DNA of 64,000 bases from JANXQE01 sp035294005 (GCA_035294005.1 DATGLT010000242.1:23155-87154); one strand, 5' to 3'; counted from the stretch's first letter, positions 44,578 through 54,363 are shown. The notes: generated by a model from the letters alone, not told the origin. Made by a program: numbers and translations.

Positions 44578-45303
44578 TCAATTGGCGGCCGCGCGAGTTG
44601 GCTTGCCATTATAGTACTGGTCCATGATTTCTTCGATGCTGGAGAACGCGTCGGCAAACGTGTGCGTAATGATGTACGAATTGATGAACGCGTCGGAATG
44701 ACACATCGTTCTCAGGCGGTTGATGCAACTGACACTGGTCACCTTCACAGCGTCGCCAATTTGGTTCAAACGAGCGGCAATTTTGCCGCGGTCGCCCGCG
44801 TACAGCCAGTAAAGGTTTAAGAACGTGACCGCGACGGCTTCGTCCATTTCCATAAATGGATGAATGCCCTTGAAGTAGGCGCGGTATTGTTTGGCGTCTT
44901 CGCAATACTCAAACAACGCCATGTTGCTGATATATTGCAGAGCCCGTTGCAAGGTGGTTCGTGAGGCGTAGAGCATTCCATCCTTGGAAACGCAGACGGC
45001 CAGCACCTGGTTGAAGGACATAAAAGCGTCCAACTCCTCCAAGAACGGCAACAGAGGTTTCATAGCCGAACACATTACGTCCTGGCCTCGGTACGGACAG
45101 ACGTTACAAGTTTTGAAATTTTCATCCCTGCGAACCGCCTCAGGCAGTTTGTCCGGGCTTCTCCAGTACTCGTCGGCCAATTGTTTGATTCGTTCTTTGG
45201 AGAAGTCCATGAACCGGCCGTTTTCGAAGAACAGATACAACCCTTCCTTTTTTAACGCGTTCAAATCGATGCCGGGAAATGTATGATCAGCCTGTTCGCC
45301 CAT
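44578..45303 (-). CDS. Hypothetical protein with CxxC-PYRG-C cluster motif
   Basis: With the ATG at 45303 the protein is 241 residues; a GTG at 45360 would add 19. The segment FKTCNVCPYRGQDVMCSAMKP (~70-90) holds three cysteines spaced CxxCx7C, which could bind zinc or an Fe-S cluster. The C-terminal half is helical with many aromatic residues (YWLYAGDRGKIAARLNQIGDAVKV). No family recognised. It is converged on by a REP-like repeat and lies between two copies of the zinc-ribbon miniprotein. Confidence 0.65.
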   Translation of the reverse strand: MGEQADHTFPGIDLNALKKEGLYLFFENGRFMDFSKERIKQLADEYWRSPDKLPEAVRRDENFKTCNVCPYRGQDVMCSAMKPLLPFLEELDAFMSFNQVLAVCVSKDGMLYASRTTLQRALQYISNMALFEYCEDAKQYRAYFKGIHPFMEMDEAVAVTFLNLYWLYAGDRGKIAARLNQIGDAVKVTSVSCINRLRTMCHSDAFINSYIITHTFADAFSSIEEIMDQYYNGKPTRAAAN

Positions 45304-45534
45304 GTCCTTTGTATCGGCACAGTCTAAAGAGACTTTAGCACCCGCCGGACGAGTGAGCACCGGACCGCAGGAGACAATCTAATAGTTCGTGGATCCTTAG
45401 AGGCTTTGCCGCGCGCAGAACCCTCTGCGTCTGAAGGGTCTTTGCGTCTCCGGGATTTTGATCGGGCCTCAGCCGCGGGGAAGCCGTCCCTCACGGGCGT
45501 CGCCAAATATTTTGAGAGAATAACCTGCACGGGC

Positions 45535-46632
45535 TCACCGCACGAATTGAGCGCCCGGAGCTTTCAACCGGAAGAACAATTGCGGGAGGGCGATATTGTT
45601 TGTGTACGGGCTCGCGGCGCTGGGAACGTTGGTAAACGGGCCGCCGGCATTGGACGATGATTGCAGCACGAAAGTTGGGTCGGTCCAGGCGAGCACAATT
45701 GCGCCGGGCCTGTTTTGGACTGAGAGCGGGATCGGACCGGTCGAGGGAAGTGTCGAGAAGATCCAGTTGGCGATGAGAGCATGGGCCTTGGTGGTGGGAT
45801 GAATACTGTCCCAAAACAGGTAATCGCTACCGGGCCCGTTGGAGCTCTTGTCTGAGAGGTTTGAGTCTTCCAGCGCGCCGACGGTGGTCTTGCTGAAGCC
45901 GTTCGCGGCGGGGTTGGCGAAGATGTTGTTGAAGTTGGTGAAAATGTCCGGAGCGATGAGATCGAGGTTTGGGCGGCCGGGGCGAAGGTTGTTTAATGCC
46001 TGCAGCAAGTTCGCGTTGTAGAGAACAATTTTCCCCCCGAGATAGCTTTGGTACGAGGAAGGGAGCGGGTTGGCGGCCGGGAGTTTCGAGAGGTCGGGCA
46101 GATTGGGGACGATAATGGTTCGAGCGCCCCTGGCGTAGAGCAATGCAACCGCGTTGGTGAGGTTATAAACGGCATTGCTGATGACTCCGGCCCAAAACGG
46201 GTCGTTCTGCGTGCCGGTGGGACTGACGTTCTTAATGAAGTCGTTGCCGCCGGACCAGACTGCGAAGATGGCGGTGGCCGCATCCGAAGGCGGTTGAAAG
46301 TTTTGCACGGCCAGCAAAGCGCCCGCGGTCAGAGAACCCGAATCGGCGTAGTTGTTCGTCTGAACATAGGCCAAACCGAGATTGGTGGATATGTATTCGA
46401 CCCACAGCGGCCCGTTGGAAAAGCGGCCATTGAAATAATTGGATCCGGGAGCAGGATTATTGCCCGTATCTGTGAGGCTGTCGCCGAACGCGTACAATGC
46501 GTTGTAAGCGCAGCCGGTCGGGGCAGACCAAAAAAATAAGACACAGCCGAGCAGGCACGCACATGCAACGGGGCTTCGCAAACCTGTCCGGCGAAGGCGA
46601 GGGCAGGAACAAAGCCTGAGAAGGGATTTCAC
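45535..46632 (-). CDS. Secreted SGNH/GDSL lipase-esterase
   Basis: A 365-residue protein. An N-terminal export signal (ACACLLGCVLFFWSAPTGCA) is followed by FGDSLTDTGNN (nucleophile Ser), later GGND (oxyanion Asn) and DSIHPTTKAH (Asp/His), the full SGNH set. The C-terminal ~70 residues (IVLAWTDPTFVLQSSSNAGG...FFRL) are a beta-sandwich end common in Verrucomicrobiota secreted proteins. It hydrolyses esters outside the inner membrane. The order matches GDSL esterases of the phospholipase/lecithinase branch. Confidence 0.9.
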   Translation of the reverse strand: MKSLLRLCSCPRLRRTGLRSPVACACLLGCVLFFWSAPTGCAYNALYAFGDSLTDTGNNPAPGSNYFNGRFSNGPLWVEYISTNLGLAYVQTNNYADSGSLTAGALLAVQNFQPPSDAATAIFAVWSGGNDFIKNVSPTGTQNDPFWAGVISNAVYNLTNAVALLYARGARTIIVPNLPDLSKLPAANPLPSSYQSYLGGKIVLYNANLLQALNNLRPGRPNLDLIAPDIFTNFNNIFANPAANGFSKTTVGALEDSNLSDKSSNGPGSDYLFWDSIHPTTKAHALIANWIFSTLPSTGPIPLSVQNRPGAIVLAWTDPTFVLQSSSNAGGPFTNVPSAASPYTNNIALPQLFFRLKAPGAQFVR

Positions 46633-46701
46633 GAGGACGTACTGTATGCAAACAAGCGTTCCTGGTTCAAGGCTGCGCTTTCGAGAATAAAAGACTTTGG
46701 A

Positions 46702-46905
46702 TTAACACATTACAACAGACGAGTTTCGGCATGACCGGCAACGGATCGTCAGCATGCCAACACCGTCTTTGTGATCCATCATCATGCTGACCTCATTGCC
46801 GCAGACGGGGCATACTCCTGGAAGTTTCCGGAAATACTCTGAGTAGAGCTTGTGCAGTTCGTCGTTGGTCCATCGCCGGGGTACATCGAGCCGATTCGAT
46901 TCCAT
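46702..46905 (-). CDS. Four-cysteine zinc-ribbon miniprotein, copy B
   Basis: A 67-residue paralogue of the protein at 44264-44467, in opposite orientation ~2.3 kb away. PRRWTNDELHKLYSEYF, then C32-PV-C35 and C56-RS-C59 around MMMDHKDG, ending SSVVMC. DNA similarity is high across the core, including one stretch of about 20 identical bases, so the duplication is fairly recent. A longer in-frame GTG start exists but is not supported by the other copy. It is divergent from the GH42 gene. Confidence 0.75.
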   Translation of the reverse strand: MESNRLDVPRRWTNDELHKLYSEYFRKLPGVCPVCGNEVSMMMDHKDGVGMLTIRCRSCRNSSVVMC

Positions 46906-47138
46906 GGTGAAAAAGTAAGGGGCGGGAGCGAAACGGGCTAAAACACATTTTGGCGGAAGTTGAGCAAGATTTGGTGTCACTTATTCGTCACCCCCACAGC
47001 GGGGTTCGCCGGGACGCCGCCTTTCTGGGCAGGAGGAACCCTGTGAAACCGTTACATGCATTGCGCGCGAGGTTTTCATTGCCAATTGGGGGGATTCCCT
47101 TTACCATCAGAAAAAACCCGCACGCGAAAGGACAGCTT

Positions 47139-49202
47139 ATGTATTTCGGCGTCGATTATCATCCTGAACAGTGGGTCTTCCCGCACGGGGGCACAGCGGA
47201 AAATCCGGAGGCGGCATGGGAACGGGATGCCGAACTGATGCAGAAGTCGGGGGTGAGCGTGGTTCGGATCGGAGAATTTACGTGGGGGCTTTGCGAACCG
47301 GAGGAGGACCGATACGAATTCGAGTGGCTGCGGAAGGTGATGGATTTGATGGGGCGCGCGGGGATCCAGGTAGTGCTGGCGACGCCCACGGCCGCGCCAC
47401 CGATCTGGTTGGCGCGCAAGTATCCCGACATTTTGCCGATAGATGAGAAGGGGCTGACGATCCACGAAGGGACCAGGCGGGCGGCGTGCCTGAACAGCGA
47501 TGTATATTGGGCGCGTTCGAAGAAGATCGTGAGCGAAATGGCCAAGGCCCTTGGAACGCATTCGTCCGTAATCGCATGGCAAATCGATAACGGGTTGGGG
47601 GGCAATTTTACCGAAGCATCGTTCAACGAAGCGACGCGGAGGGATTGGCATGCGTGGCTTGAGGCCAAGTACGAAACCATTGAGCGGCTCAACGCGTTGA
47701 TGGGCTTGCGCCACTGGGGGCAGGTAGCCCGGCAATGGCAGGAGGTCCCGATGCCGATGTCGGCGCCCACGGTGCACAACCCGGCGCTGGTGCTGGATTG
47801 GTGCCGGTTCTGCAGCGATACGATTGTTCAATTTGTCAGGATGCAAGCCCAGGTGCTGCACGAGTTGAGTCCCGGCCGCCCGGTGACCACGAACCTGCGC
47901 GCGTTGCGCCATCGTTTCGACCACTTTGACGTCGCCGAGGCAATTGATTTCGTCTCGATCGAAAGCACCGCCGCGATTAAGGCAAAATCGGCCGAACTGG
48001 CGTGTGAAATAGACATGCTCCGTTCGCTCAAGAAAACAGATATCCGGACGCCGGACGGCGATTGCGGTTTCTGGGTGATTGAACAAAAGGCGGGCAACGT
48101 CAGCTGGCAGGAAGTGAATTCGCTGGTGCGTCCTGGAGTGCTGAGGATGTTCACGTACCAACTGGTGTCGCGCGGCGCGACTGCGATCGTATTTTTCCGA
48201 TGGCGTCAACCACGGTTTGGGTCCGAAAAATTCCACGGCGCAGTGCTCCCCCATTCCGGGAAGACCGACGGACGGATCTACAAGGAAGTGGCGCACCTGG
48301 GGGATGAGCTCAAATTGCTGGGACCGGCTTTAAAGGGAACGTGTGTGCGGGCGGAGTGCTGCATCCTGTACAGCCACGACAACGAATGGGCACTGTCGCA
48401 ACCGAATCAGCCCAACAAATTTTTCAGTCTGCGGGAACACATTCAGCTGTTTTACACGGCGCTGCACGACCGGAACATCGCGGTGGATTTCGCGCGGCCG
48501 GCGGAGGACCTTTCCCAGTACAAGCTGGTGTTCGCGCCCTCGCTGCATTTGCTGGCGGGGGGCGAGGCCGACCGGCTCAAACTGTATGTTCAGAACGGCG
48601 GAACCCTGGTGGCCACTTTCAACACCGGGCTGGTTGACGAGTACAACATGGCACCCGACTCAGGTTACCCGCATGACCTGACGGACCTGTTCGGCATGGA
48701 AGTGGTCGAATTCGATCCGTTGTCATCGGGAGAAGAGAATCACCTGACGTTTAAAGGCGTTTTCCCGACGAGTCACTTGCACCCGGCGCGCATCTGGTGT
48801 GACCTGATTGAGCCGAAGGAATGCCAGGTCCTGGCCACCTACGCCAAAGATTTTTATGCGGGCCGGCCTGCAATGACGTTGAACTCGTACGGGTTGGGCA
48901 AGGCCGTTTACATCGGGACCCAAAGCCATCAGCAATTCTACGGAGACCTGGTGGTTTGGCTGCGGCAAATGTGCAATTTGCATCCGCTGCTTAAAGTTCC
49001 CGACACGGTTGAGGTCAGCATGAGGCAACGAGACGACACGCGGGTGTTTTTCTTATTGAATCACCAGAACTCGCCGGTGAGAATTCAGTTTTACAAACCG
49101 ATGCACGATTTTCTCACAGGAAACACTTTCACCGGGAACTACGATTTGCAGCCTCACGGTGTGCTGGTCCTGGACGAGCACACCACGCCCAAAACCGCCT
49201 GA
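47139..49202 (+). CDS. GH42 beta-galactosidase-like protein lacking the acid/base glutamate
   Basis: The ATG at 47139 has a good AAAGGA ribosome site and gives 687 residues. The barrel opens with YFGVDYHPEQW and RIGEFTWGLCEPEEDRYEFEWL, typical of GH42. The acid/base motif, normally NE in WQxDNE, reads WQIDNGLGG with G152 (codon GGG at 47592). The nucleophile glutamate is kept in VIEQKAG (E315). The trimerisation domain follows (CILYSHDNEWAL) and the C-terminal sheet domain ends the protein. No signal peptide. It may be inactive or changed in mechanism, or G152 may be a recent mutation. Confidence 0.9.
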   Translation: MYFGVDYHPEQWVFPHGGTAENPEAAWERDAELMQKSGVSVVRIGEFTWGLCEPEEDRYEFEWLRKVMDLMGRAGIQVVLATPTAAPPIWLARKYPDILPIDEKGLTIHEGTRRAACLNSDVYWARSKKIVSEMAKALGTHSSVIAWQIDNGLGGNFTEASFNEATRRDWHAWLEAKYETIERLNALMGLRHWGQVARQWQEVPMPMSAPTVHNPALVLDWCRFCSDTIVQFVRMQAQVLHELSPGRPVTTNLRALRHRFDHFDVAEAIDFVSIESTAAIKAKSAELACEIDMLRSLKKTDIRTPDGDCGFWVIEQKAGNVSWQEVNSLVRPGVLRMFTYQLVSRGATAIVFFRWRQPRFGSEKFHGAVLPHSGKTDGRIYKEVAHLGDELKLLGPALKGTCVRAECCILYSHDNEWALSQPNQPNKFFSLREHIQLFYTALHDRNIAVDFARPAEDLSQYKLVFAPSLHLLAGGEADRLKLYVQNGGTLVATFNTGLVDEYNMAPDSGYPHDLTDLFGMEVVEFDPLSSGEENHLTFKGVFPTSHLHPARIWCDLIEPKECQVLATYAKDFYAGRPAMTLNSYGLGKAVYIGTQSHQQFYGDLVVWLRQMCNLHPLLKVPDTVEVSMRQRDDTRVFFLLNHQNSPVRIQFYKPMHDFLTGNTFTGNYDLQPHGVLVLDEHTTPKTA

Positions 49203-49214
49203 CGCCGTCGACGG

Positions 49215-49625
49215 ATGCTGCGTTTTCCCTATCAGCACGTTCCGCCGCTTGGGCCCGGAAAGAGGTCCTCACGCCAGAAAGTCCTGGCGCAATGGCGCCG
49301 CACCGATTTGGCGCCGGTCGAGAAGGCCAACGTGTTCCGGGCGATGCCGGCCGGGGCGGTTTTGCCGAAAGTGCTTTCCGAGCTTCGCATCGATCGGAGG
49401 CGGGCCGAGGCGGAGATTCTGAAGGTGTGGAATCAACTGATCGATCCGATCCTGGTGGCGCATGCGCAGCCGACAGGGATCCGCAAAGGAACATTGTTCG
49501 TCACGGTTGACAGCAGCCCGTGGCTGGATGAGATCGTCCGGTACCGCCGCAAAGAGATTCTCGATCGGCTTCAACACAGTTTTGGGCGGGACCTGATCGC
49601 CAGGATTTCGTTCCGGGTTGGGTAG
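49215..49625 (+). CDS. dciA: DUF721 / DciA-type helicase-loader-like protein
   Basis: A 136-residue protein. VWNQLIDPILVAHAQPTGIRKGTLFVTVDSSPWLDEI matches the DUF721 core (usually VW...G..la.hs.p...r.gtL.v.v.ss.W.qel). DciA helps load the replicative helicase DnaB in bacteria without DnaC. The N-terminal 45 residues are basic. It lies 12 bases after the GH42 gene, so it is likely transcribed with it or from inside it. Confidence 0.82.
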   Translation: MLRFPYQHVPPLGPGKRSSRQKVLAQWRRTDLAPVEKANVFRAMPAGAVLPKVLSELRIDRRRAEAEILKVWNQLIDPILVAHAQPTGIRKGTLFVTVDSSPWLDEIVRYRRKEILDRLQHSFGRDLIARISFRVG

Positions 49626-49691
49626 CTTGGGGGCGGTAGGTATTCACCCCAGTTCTCGTGAAGGCTCCTGGTGACACGATCGGTCAGCAAC

Positions 49692-50099
49692 ATGGGCCAA
49701 AGCCTCAACGTGCTTCTGGTGGAAGATTGTGAGGACGACCTCCTGTTCTTCCGTTTGGGGATTGGGAGGACAAGGGAAGTAGCGCTTACTCACGTTCTGA
49801 CTGCGCAGGAGGCGATCGATTTTCTGGAACGCGGTCCGCTGCCTGATCTAATCGTGATGGACCTGATGCTGCCTGGAATGTCGCTCGACGACTTCTTGCG
49901 CTGGTTTCGCTCCAACCCGAGAGTTCAATCCATCCCGATTGTCATCTACACGGGTGCGCCCAACGTCTCCGAGAACTTAACTTCACTGGTCAGCAAGACC
50001 TTCTTCAAATCGGGAGATCTGACCAACACGCGATCGACCGTGCAGGAGATGCTTGACATGGCCAGGCCACACAGAGGCGGACTGCCTAGCTCCAATTGA
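49692..50099 (+). CDS. Single-domain response regulator (Rcp1/CheY-like)
   Basis: The ATG at 49692 gives 135 residues; a GTG seven codons earlier is possible. The receiver has LLVEDCEDD, phospho-acceptor LIVMDLMLPG, IVIYTGAP and the lysine in VSKTFF (the usual proline after Lys is absent). The DDLLFF start and spacing recall Rcp1-type single-domain regulators. No kinase is adjacent. Confidence 0.85.
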   Translation: MGQSLNVLLVEDCEDDLLFFRLGIGRTREVALTHVLTAQEAIDFLERGPLPDLIVMDLMLPGMSLDDFLRWFRSNPRVQSIPIVIYTGAPNVSENLTSLVSKTFFKSGDLTNTRSTVQEMLDMARPHRGGLPSSN

Positions 50100-50158
50100 T
50101 AGTGCTGGTGGCACTCACGCCATTTCGGCTCCTTAAGACGTCGTGATTGGGGAAAGCG

Positions 50159-50980
50159 TCAGGGAAACTGGATTCGGTTGATATTAGCGCCAAAGCACCA
50201 AGGAGGGTTAGGGAAAAAGGGGCTGGAGCCGCCAACAGAGTCTCCGGAGTTCATCAAGGCCTGATGGAGTTGAATCCGAGTCAATTCTAAAACACTGCCG
50301 TCGGCGAGAGCTATGTTGCCTTTGGCGGCATGCATCGTAGGGAGCCAGCCGACGCCGGCATTGGCCACGAAATTGGTGCCGAGGGCGACTTTGAAATCAG
50401 GAGCATAAGTGAAGGGCGCGGTACAAAAGCCTTTATTGGGCACCAGGTTGCCGTCGGACCCCAGGTTATGGTCTCCTGTCAATAGCATGCGTGGGTTGAT
50501 CTGGCGGGCATCGACACCGAGAAAATAGCTTACATTCAGGTCGTTGGTGAATGGAACTGCGTTTGTCAATCCCGGGGACAACGCACCGGCGAAGGTCGTC
50601 GCCGGAAGGCGCGACTCATTCTCAGCGGGACAAATCAAGACTTTCGGCGAAACCAACTCGTTCGAGAGACACGCATAATCCCCAAACACACCGCGCGCTG
50701 CCGTTTGTGTTTGGGCGATAACTCTTAGCCCAAGGTAATCCGCATAGCCGCCGTTTGCGACGGTCACGCGGGACGGAAAGGCGTCCTGATGGTCCTGTCC
50801 CCAAATCTGCATGGCCTGGGCGATCCCTTTCAGGTTGTTGACGCAGTAAACGCGCAATGACGGCGCTTTGGTCCGGGCAAAGGCTGGGAAGAGCGCGGCC
50901 GCACAAACAGCGAGCATCGCGATGACGACCAACAATTCAACAAAGGTAAATGCCTGGAGAGTTTTGCGGGTGTGTTTCAT
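50159..50980 (-). CDS. Pseudopilin-like protein
   Basis: A 273-residue protein with a type III prepilin leader (TRKTLQAFTFVELLVVIAMLAVCAAALFPAF). The glutamate after the cleavage site is present. RVYCVNNLKGIAQAMQIWGQDHQDAFP and MHAAKGNIALADGSV are typical of the pseudopilin families expanded in this phylum. It follows the PD40 protein gene by 48 bases on the same strand and may share its transcript. Confidence 0.9.
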   Translation of the reverse strand: MKHTRKTLQAFTFVELLVVIAMLAVCAAALFPAFARTKAPSLRVYCVNNLKGIAQAMQIWGQDHQDAFPSRVTVANGGYADYLGLRVIAQTQTAARGVFGDYACLSNELVSPKVLICPAENESRLPATTFAGALSPGLTNAVPFTNDLNVSYFLGVDARQINPRMLLTGDHNLGSDGNLVPNKGFCTAPFTYAPDFKVALGTNFVANAGVGWLPTMHAAKGNIALADGSVLELTRIQLHQALMNSGDSVGGSSPFFPNPPWCFGANINRIQFP

Positions 50981-51028
50981 AACAGGGCCAGCCAGTTCAG
51001 GGTTGAAGGAACAAAGGATTGGATAGGT

Positions 51029-54000
51029 TCAGAACGCCACGATGCGATAAAACCGCTGCGCGCCCGAAGAATTCGCATTCGTCAGATAAGCGCGGTTTCC
51101 GATGACAGCGATTTGCGCATTGAGATCCTGCCATGCGGGATCGCTAAGGTTTTGTTTGAATTGAGCGCGGTAGGTCTGGCCGGCGACTACCGGCCAACTG
51201 AGCAGATTGGACCCAGGACTCCCGGTCTCCAAAGATACAGAAACAGCGAAATTGGACGACGTGCTGCTGCCGTACAAAGGCAACTCAAACACGTCGGCGC
51301 AGTTATTGAAATCATTCGGCGCCAGGTCCGCGGCCCAACTGGTGAAGATCAACGCCAAGCCATCCCCGCTGAACATCGGCGGCGACGATCGGTTGTGGCT
51401 GGCAGCCGAACCGGACTGGCGAGCGCTGACCAGGGCCGTCGAATTGCTGAGGCGGTCGAACAGATAAATATTTGGCACGGCATTGCTGAGCCCGAGAACG
51501 AGGTTGCTGGCAACGCTACGGTAGGCAACAAACCGCCCATCCAGGCTGATATCAGGAGAATCCGAATCCCCATTTCCCGCCGACGCTCCATTATAGCTTG
51601 TGCTGACCAACAAATTGGTGCCCGTTGCCAAATCATAGACGAACACCTGGTTTTGGTTGGAAACGGCGGCGGGCGCGCAATACGCCAGGAACCGCGAATC
51701 TCCGCTGAATCGCGGAGGCAAACTCGCCTTGGCTTGATAAGGCCCCAAACTCCAATTTGTATTCGAACCGAGGTCGACGACGATCAATCGGGAAGTGCCG
51801 GCCTGGTTCGTCACGTAGGCAAGAATTTGCCCGTCGGGGCTGAGGGCAACCGGGCCAAGGGCTCCGATCGCCCCAGTGGCACGAAAAGCAAATGATCCCG
51901 ATGAAGCCAACCAAACCAAAACCTGGCTTGGCGAGAAAACTGTCAAGCCGACATGGGCGCCATCCGGGGTCATCGAAACGCTCGTCACTTTGGAGGAGAC
52001 TTGGTTCGTGGTAAGCGCAACGGTCTTGTTGTTCTTAAGGTCCTTCCAAAACAAGTTTTCGACGCCGGGACTTGTGCTGATCCCGGGGACGATGTTATTG
52101 GCCAAACTGTGGAAGACCACAAATTGGCCGTTGCTGCTAAGCAGGGGGGAAAAGGACGGGCCGTTGCCCGGACCGGTGCCGAACCCATTGGCGCTCACGA
52201 GAGTGGTCGTCCCGGTCTGCAGATCACGCAAGAAAACATCCGAAACGCGATTCGTATCGCCAGTCACAAGATCGTCGGCCGAACTGGTGAAAGCGACATA
52301 CCGGCCGTCGGCACTGATCGCGCTGTCGGTCGAGGGGCCATCCCCGCTGGTCCCATTGGTGTTCACACTAACCAGCACCGTGTTGTGGCTCGCAAGATCG
52401 CGCATGAAAACGTCGCGCAGGCCATTTGTGTCGTTGGAAACTAGGTCATCGGCCTCGGTCCAGAAGCAAATGAAGCGACTGCTCCAGTTGTCGTAGGACC
52501 CGACGCTGGCGCCCTGGTGGGTCAGTGATGGCAAATTGGGATCGTGAGCTGATATGACTTCCAGGCCGGCGCGGCCGGAATCCCAAGCTAAAACGTCGTA
52601 AACGTGTTTGCCATTAAAGGAATTTGCGGCGCCTTCCTGGCGATGAAAGCCGACGACCGTAACGTCGGCGCTCACTGCGGGCGCGCAACTCGGGTCAATA
52701 AAGGAGCCAGCGTTATTCGTATCCGAATCGAGCTGGGCCGTGGCCAGGGTTTGCACGTCGCGCCGGAACACATGAAAAACCGTTGGGGCTTCGTTGGTGG
52801 GCGGAGCGGGCACGCCGGTGATGAACGTGACAAACCGCCCGGCTTTGTCGATGAGCGGCGAGTCGGAAATCGATCGCGGCGCAACCGCATTGTTGGTGTC
52901 CCCGCTGATCAGGCTCGAGGTGCCGGTTTGAGAGTCCCAGAGTCGAATAGCGGTGGTTGTCCCGGAGGTATCAAGGGCGTTGGCAACGTAGGCGACGAAC
53001 CGGCCATCTGGGGTCAGGCTTATGTTTTGCACCGTTTCGTAGTTCTGCGCGGGAGGAGTGGCGGCGTTGGTCTCGACAATTGCCGTTTGGGTGGTCTGTG
53101 CGTCATACCGAAGTATCATTCCCCAGGTAGGCGCGGCGTTCCCCGCATAGGCAACCGCCTCAAAGGCCACAAAGGCGCCATCATCGCTGATCGTGCCATT
53201 GAATGACACGGAGTTTGTGAAAGCGCCTACGGACTGCAAAGCGGTCAGCGCGCCAGAACTGGCGCAAGTGGTCGTGCCCGACTTCAGATCGCGCACGTAG
53301 ACACCGCCCACCTGTTGAGGCGCTTGCACGAGGTTTCCAGCCGTGCTGTAAAAGGCGACGTATCTCCCATCTGGTGTGATCACGGGCATGTCCGAACCGT
53401 GATAGGGCAGTAACCAAAACCGGCCGAAGGGCGGCGGGAGGCTTCCGGCGCTGACCAGGACGGTGCTGTTACTGGCCATGTCCCGGACGAAAACGTCGAC
53501 GATCCCGTTGGTATCGGCAGCCACGAGGTTGTCTGCGGCGCTGGCGAACGCGACAAACCGTCCATCCGGGGTCATCACCGCGCTGTAGGAACCGCCGTCG
53601 GCCGCTGTGCCATTCGTACTTGCCGTCACGAGCAGGGTGGTGCTGTTTTGCAAGTCCCGTATAAAGATATCCGGCGCGTCGTTAGTATCGCCCGGGACGA
53701 GGTTGCTGGCACGGCTTTCAAAAAGCGCATAACGCCCGTTTGTTGAAATGCCAACCGGAAGAGAATCACCGTTGCCTGCCCCTGCGCCGTTCAGGTCGGC
53801 GCTAATGAGCACCGTTGTACCATTACTCCGGTCGCGCAGATACACATTCAGGGGAGCTGGGACGGTCGTCCGCACCGGCGCATTGCTGCTGAGCGCAACC
53901 AGGTTTTCAGCAGTGCTGGCGAACAGCACGTACCGTCCATCGCTGCTGACGACCGGCAGGTACGAATCTCCGCCCGCGCCGGCGGCGGGTTGGACATTGA

Positions 54001-54118
54001 GGCCCGAGACGGAGACAAGTTCAAGAACCGAGCCGTGGGCAGCCAGGCCGAACCAAAACGGCATGAGCACAACTCCAACCAATCGTAACAAAGATCTGAT
54101 ATTCGTCACGGCATTCAC
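51029..54118 (-). CDS. Large secreted PD40/WD40-like beta-propeller protein
   Basis: A 1029-residue protein with a signal peptide (LLRLVGVVLMPFWFGLAAHG). About 14 repeats of ~50-60 residues carry the pattern DGRYVAFxSxAxNLVxxDTNGxxDVFVRDLxxxTTxLVS, typical of TolB-like PD40 propellers. The C-terminus (LLSWPVVAGQTYRAQFKQNLSDPAWQDLN...RFYRIVAF) is the end domain common to secreted proteins of this phylum. It is probably exported; no catalytic motif. Confidence 0.88.
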   Translation of the reverse strand: MNAVTNIRSLLRLVGVVLMPFWFGLAAHGSVLELVSVSGLNVQPAAGAGGDSYLPVVSSDGRYVLFASTAENLVALSSNAPVRTTVPAPLNVYLRDRSNGTTVLISADLNGAGAGNGDSLPVGISTNGRYALFESRASNLVPGDTNDAPDIFIRDLQNSTTLLVTASTNGTAADGGSYSAVMTPDGRFVAFASAADNLVAADTNGIVDVFVRDMASNSTVLVSAGSLPPPFGRFWLLPYHGSDMPVITPDGRYVAFYSTAGNLVQAPQQVGGVYVRDLKSGTTTCASSGALTALQSVGAFTNSVSFNGTISDDGAFVAFEAVAYAGNAAPTWGMILRYDAQTTQTAIVETNAATPPAQNYETVQNISLTPDGRFVAYVANALDTSGTTTAIRLWDSQTGTSSLISGDTNNAVAPRSISDSPLIDKAGRFVTFITGVPAPPTNEAPTVFHVFRRDVQTLATAQLDSDTNNAGSFIDPSCAPAVSADVTVVGFHRQEGAANSFNGKHVYDVLAWDSGRAGLEVISAHDPNLPSLTHQGASVGSYDNWSSRFICFWTEADDLVSNDTNGLRDVFMRDLASHNTVLVSVNTNGTSGDGPSTDSAISADGRYVAFTSSADDLVTGDTNRVSDVFLRDLQTGTTTLVSANGFGTGPGNGPSFSPLLSSNGQFVVFHSLANNIVPGISTSPGVENLFWKDLKNNKTVALTTNQVSSKVTSVSMTPDGAHVGLTVFSPSQVLVWLASSGSFAFRATGAIGALGPVALSPDGQILAYVTNQAGTSRLIVVDLGSNTNWSLGPYQAKASLPPRFSGDSRFLAYCAPAAVSNQNQVFVYDLATGTNLLVSTSYNGASAGNGDSDSPDISLDGRFVAYRSVASNLVLGLSNAVPNIYLFDRLSNSTALVSARQSGSAASHNRSSPPMFSGDGLALIFTSWAADLAPNDFNNCADVFELPLYGSSTSSNFAVSVSLETGSPGSNLLSWPVVAGQTYRAQFKQNLSDPAWQDLNAQIAVIGNRAYLTNANSSGAQRFYRIVAF

Positions 54119-54363
54119 TTTTGTTCTCCTTCAAGGCTTTTGGGACATGCCGCTAATTTAAGCACAACCAGATGGGCCCGTCAGCCCGGAAAAAAGCGGA
54201 TAAAGTTGTAAGTAAATGACGCACAGCCTTCCTGCATAGCCCCCGGATGCCGGGACCGATTGGGCCGCATGTTTTGCGTGCTGTCCGCCTGGTACCTCGG
54301 CCGGCTACTGTCATTTTCCTTGCCAGATCGGCGTTCAACTGCCATTCACAGCCGAAATCCGCG

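Noticed and set aside
47076..48296. 406-codon open frame antisense to the GH42 gene
   Set aside because: Arg/His/Pro-rich shadow of a GC-rich coding region.
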